A DNA stretch of 64,000 nucleotides, taken from NCBI RefSeq assembly GCF_020819595.1, contig NZ_JAJHNP010000020.1:113768-177767 (forward strand), read 5' to 3'. The first letter of the stretch is position 1; each line of letters opens with the position of its first letter. The translations under genes were made by a program, and so were the position numbers. Source of the stretch: Streptomyces barringtoniae. Lineage in GTDB: Bacteria; Actinomycetota; Actinomycetes; Streptomycetales; Streptomycetaceae. A model generated the notes under the pieces. It was not told the DNA's origin, made no database searches, and saw nothing but the letters and a program-made list of their open reading frames with translations. Positions 60,220 through 64,000 of the stretch are shown here, one piece after another.

Positions 60220-62520
60220 GTGCTGAATCTCCGGGACGTACGAGCCACCCTGCGCTGGGCGCACTCCGATCTGCGCACCCACCGTGGCGAGGCGCTGTTC
60301 CTCGTGCTGGCCACCGCCGGGATCGTCGTCTCGCTGCTGCTGGCCACCGCCCTGTTCGGGTACGCGACCAACCCCTGGCAGCGCGTGTTCACACAGGCCC
60401 GCGGCGCGCATGTGTGGATCCACACCGTGCCGTCGGCCGACGCCCGCGGGCTGTCCCGCCTGGGCGGTGTCGAGTCCGTGGCCGGCCCCTACCGCACCGA
60501 GTCCGCCACCGTCGCCGTACGCGGCACCCGCGCCTCCGTCGAACTGCGCGGCACCCCGCAGCTGCCCTCCGTCGGCCGGCCGCTGCTCGCGGCCGGGCAC
60601 TGGCTGGATCCGGCCGAACCGGACGGCGTGGTGCTGGAGAGCAGCCTGGCCCGGGCGCTGCTGGCCGAGCCCGGGGACACCCTCACCCTGCCCGGTACCG
60701 CCCGCTCCCTGACCGTCGAGGGCATCGCGGACAGTGCCGAGCCCCGCTACAGCCCGGGCGAGCAGCCGGGCCTGGTGTGGGCCCTGCCCTCAGCCGTGCA
60801 CGCTCCGGGCGGCCAGGTGATCGGGCTGCGCCTCGCCGACCCGGGCGACACGGACTACGCGGTGCAGCGGGCCGTCACGGTGCTGGGCGCAGGCGCGGTC
60901 GGCGAGGTCTCCACCTGGCAGCAGGCGCGCGCCGCGGCCCAGGGCGACAACCGGCTGCTGGGCCAGGTGCTCGGCCTGTTCGGTCTGGGCGCCCTGATCG
61001 CCGCCGGTTTCGCTGTGCACGGGGCGATCGCCACCCGCATCCGGGGGCATCTGCGGGACATCTCGGTACTGAAGGCGATCGGCTTCACACCCGGCCAGGT
61101 CGTCCGGATCTTCCTGCTCCAGCATCTGGCGTACGCGCTGCTCGGCTCGGTGGCCGCCGCGGCGCTCACCGAAGCCCTGGGCAGAACGATCCCCGGCCGG
61201 CTCGGTGACGCCGTGGGCCTGTGGCAGGGGCTGCCCGGGCACACCGTGGCGCTGTTCGTGGTGCCCGTGGGTGCGGTGCTGTTCATCGGCCTGACCACGG
61301 GACTCGCGGCGTGGCGGGCCGGGCGGGTGCCACCGGTTCCGGTGCCCCGCCGGACCGCACCGGCCGGCGGGCGGCTGACCGGCCTTGCCCGGCGGGCGCT
61401 CGGGCTGCGGCTGCCGGCCGCGCTGGTCCTCGGCTGTCACAAGGCGTTCGCGGGGCGCGGCCGGTCGCTGGCCACCGTGGCCCGGCTGACGCTGCCGCTG
61501 CTGCTCATCGTGGTGGCGCTCAGCGCCTGGACCACGATCGACCGCTTCCACAACAGCCCGGACCGCATGGGTCTGCCGACGTCCCTGTCGGTCCGCTCCG
61601 ACGGTGCCATGGACACGTCCGCCGTACGGGCGCTGCTCACCGGCGATCACCGGGTCGCCGCCGCCTATCCCGGGGTCGAGGTCGCCGCGCTGGTCCCCGG
61701 CCAGACCGGCACCATCGCGCTGCGCGGCGTCGGCACCCGCGCCGAGCCCTACCCCTACGCCCTCGCCGAAGGCCGGGCCGCACAGGGACCCGACGAGGCG
61801 GTGGCCGGACAGGGCCTGCTGGACCTGCTGCACGCCCGGGTCGGTGACTGGGTGCGCATGACGGTGGGCGACCGGCCGCAGATCCTGCACATCGTGGGCC
61901 GCAGCATCGAGCCGCAGAACGCCGGCCGGGTCGTGACCACCTCCCTGGACACCCTCCGCGAGAACGACCCCGGGCTGACCCCCGCCTTCTACGAGCTGCG
62001 CCTGCGCCCCGGCACCGAGCCGCAGCGCGTGGCCGCCGCACTGGCCCGGGCCGGCCACGGCCACCTCGACGTGCACACGGCGACGAACCCGGCCGACGGC
62101 CTGTCCCCGCTGCGCGCGGTCGTCGCCGGGCTGATCGCCGTACTGGCCCTGATCGGGCTGGTCGAGCTGCTCACCGGCATCGGCGGCAGCGTCCGGGAGA
62201 GCGAGCGGGACGTGCTGGCGCTGAAGGCGATCGGCATGTCGCCGCGGCAGATCACCGCGATCACCGTCACGGCGGCGAGCTGTACGGCCCTGGCCGCGGT
62301 GATCGCCGGCACGGCGCTGGGACTGCCTCTGGGCCGCCGGCTGATCGACGCCCAGGGCAGCTCCAGCGGCATCGGCGCCGGGATCGCCCAGACCCCCTCA
62401 CCCGGACTGCTGCTCGCGCTGGGCGCCGCCGCCGTGCTCGGGGCGGCCGCGCTGGCGGCGCTGCCCGCGGCCCGCGCGGCACGCAGCCGCCTCGCGGACA
62501 CGCTGAGCGCGGTGGCCTGA
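60220..62520 (+). CDS. ABC exporter permease with two FtsX domains
   Basis: The 766-residue protein has an N-terminal helix (about 26-48), a large extracytoplasmic domain, a first FtsX core of three helices (about 250-370: LKAIGFTPGQVVRIFLLQ), a second such unit (about 420-440 and 630-760: LKAIGMSPRQITAITV) and a basic end. Two internal repeats make it a fused pair of FtsX/MacB-like halves. It begins with GTG two bases after the ATPase stop. Confidence 0.9.
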   Translation: MLNLRDVRATLRWAHSDLRTHRGEALFLVLATAGIVVSLLLATALFGYATNPWQRVFTQARGAHVWIHTVPSADARGLSRLGGVESVAGPYRTESATVAVRGTRASVELRGTPQLPSVGRPLLAAGHWLDPAEPDGVVLESSLARALLAEPGDTLTLPGTARSLTVEGIADSAEPRYSPGEQPGLVWALPSAVHAPGGQVIGLRLADPGDTDYAVQRAVTVLGAGAVGEVSTWQQARAAAQGDNRLLGQVLGLFGLGALIAAGFAVHGAIATRIRGHLRDISVLKAIGFTPGQVVRIFLLQHLAYALLGSVAAAALTEALGRTIPGRLGDAVGLWQGLPGHTVALFVVPVGAVLFIGLTTGLAAWRAGRVPPVPVPRRTAPAGGRLTGLARRALGLRLPAALVLGCHKAFAGRGRSLATVARLTLPLLLIVVALSAWTTIDRFHNSPDRMGLPTSLSVRSDGAMDTSAVRALLTGDHRVAAAYPGVEVAALVPGQTGTIALRGVGTRAEPYPYALAEGRAAQGPDEAVAGQGLLDLLHARVGDWVRMTVGDRPQILHIVGRSIEPQNAGRVVTTSLDTLRENDPGLTPAFYELRLRPGTEPQRVAAALARAGHGHLDVHTATNPADGLSPLRAVVAGLIAVLALIGLVELLTGIGGSVRESERDVLALKAIGMSPRQITAITVTAASCTALAAVIAGTALGLPLGRRLIDAQGSSSGIGAGIAQTPSPGLLLALGAAAVLGAAALAALPAARAARSRLADTLSAVA

Positions 62521-62538
62521 CCGGAGCTCCCGGGGCGC

Positions 62539-63351
62539 TCAACGGCCGTACGGCTGGCGGCTGTTGTACGGCCCCTGGGGTGCGCGCGCTGCCGGGTGGG
62601 CGGTCAGCCGGATGCCGTGTCTCCGCTTGAGCAGGGCCATCTCGTACAGCGCGATGGCCGTGACCGTCACGGGGGCGCCGAGGATGAACACGATGCCCAG
62701 CATCAGTCCAAGGCCGTGCAGGTCACCGGTGAGGAGGTCGGGCAGGGCCATCAGCCAGCTGGTGACCGTGGCCAGCAGCGGCGGGAGACAGCGGTGCACG
62801 GCCGCCGTGCCGAAGAAGTTCCCGTTGATCCGGAGGGCTCCGGCGCCGACGAACCAGACCATCCACAGCGTCACCAGGCCCACCGGGATGATCAGCAGGC
62901 CGCCGGCCAGGGCATTGGCGTTCTGCAGCAACAGGACGGTCGTGACGACCGAGCCCACGAAGGTCAGCAACAGCCCCAGGGCCCTCAGCAGCGCGGGGCG
63001 CAGCGGGCGCAGGCTGCCGGTGCGCCGCCACATCCAGAGCATCACGCCGACGGTGAGCGGGGTGACGAACAGCAGGACGCCCGAGGCGATCAGCAGGTTC
63101 TGCAGCATCTCCTCGGGGGCGAAGCCGCCCTCGACGAAGGTGTAGACACCGACCGCCGCGACGGTGCCGGCGGCGACGCGGATCCGCTTGAGCTGCTCCA
63201 CCGACGGATCGAGCGGTTCGGGTATCCACGCGGGGTGGAACACCGCCCAGGCGGCGTGATGCGCCTTCAGACAGTTCCGCCCGCGCTCCGCGTATCCGGT
63301 ACGGCTCCCCCGCCCAGCGGCCACCGCGTACTCCCCCGAGTCGTGACTCAC
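62539..63351 (-). CDS. hypothetical membrane protein
   Basis: The 270-residue protein has five or six predicted helices (about 60-75, 88-108, 122-140, 148-170, 190-235) and no recognisable motif. The N-terminal 45 residues are hydrophilic with an HHAAW..FHPAW pattern. The function is unknown. It converges on the exporter permease with an 18-bp gap and is read in the same direction as pgi, 83 bp away. Confidence 0.75.
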   Translation of the reverse strand: MSHDSGEYAVAAGRGSRTGYAERGRNCLKAHHAAWAVFHPAWIPEPLDPSVEQLKRIRVAAGTVAAVGVYTFVEGGFAPEEMLQNLLIASGVLLFVTPLTVGVMLWMWRRTGSLRPLRPALLRALGLLLTFVGSVVTTVLLLQNANALAGGLLIIPVGLVTLWMVWFVGAGALRINGNFFGTAAVHRCLPPLLATVTSWLMALPDLLTGDLHGLGLMLGIVFILGAPVTVTAIALYEMALLKRRHGIRLTAHPAARAPQGPYNSRQPYGR

Positions 63352-63434
63352 ATGATCGTCGGGGAGTCTACGGGAACCGGCGGACCCGTCCCCCGGAAGG
63401 TCCGGGCCGCGTCCGGCTCCCGTGTGCCGCCCCG

Positions 63435-64000
63435 TCAGCTACGGCCGCGCAGTTCCCGGTACTTGGCGACGAGTGCCTTCGTCGACGCGTCGAGGCCCTC
63501 GACCTCGGCGCCCTCGGTGAGCGCAGGCTCGACCCGCTTGGCCAGTACCTTGCCCAGCTCCACGCCCCACTGGTCGAAGGAGTCGATGTGCCACACGGCG
63601 CCCTGCACGAACACCTTGTGTTCGTAGAGCGCGACCAGCTGGCCGAGGACGGAGGGCGTCAGTTCCTTCGCCAGGATGGTCGTCGTCGGCCGGTCGCCCT
63701 GGAAGGTCTTGTGCGCCACCAGCTCCTCCGGCACGCCCTCCGCACGGACCTCCTCGGCAGTCTTCCCGAAGGCCAGCGCCTGGGTCTGGGCGAAGAAGTT
63801 GGCCATCAACAGGTCGTGCTGCGCCTTGAGTTCACCGCTCAGCTCGGCCACCGGCTCGGCGAAGCCGATGAAGTCCGCCGGGATGAGCTTGGTGCCCTGG
63901 TGGATCAGCTGGTAGTAGGCGTGCTGCCCGTTGGTGCCCGGGGTTCCCCAGACCACCGGGCCGGTCTGCCACTCGACCTGCCTGCCGTCCCGCGCCACGT
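63435..64000 (-). CDS. pgi: glucose-6-phosphate isomerase, C-terminal part, cut by the window edge
   Basis: About 188 codons of the C-terminal part are present. Motifs include VVWGTPGTNGQHAYYQLIHQGT with the PGI signature GTNGQHAYYQL (catalytic His in the HQGT segment) and the later VWHIDSFDQWGVELGK signature. The enzyme interconverts glucose- and fructose-6-phosphate, linking glycolysis to the pentose phosphate operon 12 kb upstream. The 5' end lies outside the window. Confidence 0.95.
   Translation of the reverse strand, partial: VARDGRQVEWQTGPVVWGTPGTNGQHAYYQLIHQGTKLIPADFIGFAEPVAELSGELKAQHDLLMANFFAQTQALAFGKTAEEVRAEGVPEELVAHKTFQGDRPTTTILAKELTPSVLGQLVALYEHKVFVQGAVWHIDSFDQWGVELGKVLAKRVEPALTEGAEVEGLDASTKALVAKYRELRGRS

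Overview
The window is a high-GC actinobacterial chromosome segment, almost certainly Streptomyces. The codon third positions are strongly G/C, GTG and TTG starts with purine-rich ribosome sites are common, and the order sufR-B-D-C-S-U-T, ctaA, ctaB, tkt-tal-zwf-opcA-pgl and pgi is the familiar Streptomyces core layout. No phage, insertion sequence, CRISPR array or biosynthetic cluster is visible.

Layout. 1-5.0 kb: the end of a small operon, an MFS exporter and a divergent uronate/aldarate catabolic locus (uronate dehydrogenase against a 5-dehydro-4-deoxyglucarate dehydratase plus an unrecognised gene). 5.0-10.7 kb: a long non-coding stretch, then a DeoR-type regulator with a polyol ABC importer and a zinc polyol dehydrogenase. 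10.8-15.6 kb: a double TerD protein, a TetR regulator, a 2H phosphoesterase, a secreted His/Cys repeat protein, and ACC deaminase with its GntR regulator. 15.7-17.6 kb: a bacterial Ro60 (TROVE) protein preceded by a Y RNA that contains a circularly permuted tRNA mimic, and a second structured RNA candidate. 17.6-22.8 kb: a Tat-exported PhoX phosphatase with a PHO box, a hypothetical protein and a secreted nuclease. 22.8-30.1 kb: small regulators, a DUF3618-like repeat protein, dapA, dapD, and a TetR/SMR efflux pair.

30.2-36.8 kb: the complete SUF iron-sulfur cluster operon, read leftward from sufR. 37-44.2 kb: an AAC(3)-like acetyltransferase, an ABC-2 exporter whose gene junction carries a 92-bp tandem repeat, heme A synthase, a nucleotidyltransferase, an amidohydrolase-like protein and heme O synthase. 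44.5-51.2 kb: the pentose phosphate operon. 51.2-62.5 kb: a block between pgl and pgi with a secreted LTD protein, a lipoprotein, an alpha-glucosidase/ABC sugar operon and a PadR-controlled ABC exporter. The right edge cuts pgi.

How the parts fit. Both sugar importers lack an ATPase, so they probably share a genome-wide one of the MsiK type. SUF supplies Fe-S clusters; CtaA and CtaB supply heme A to cytochrome oxidase; tkt to pgl supply NADPH and pentoses. The Ro/Y RNA pair is the most interesting non-coding system. All product calls come from reading translated motifs and from family knowledge; no database search was run.
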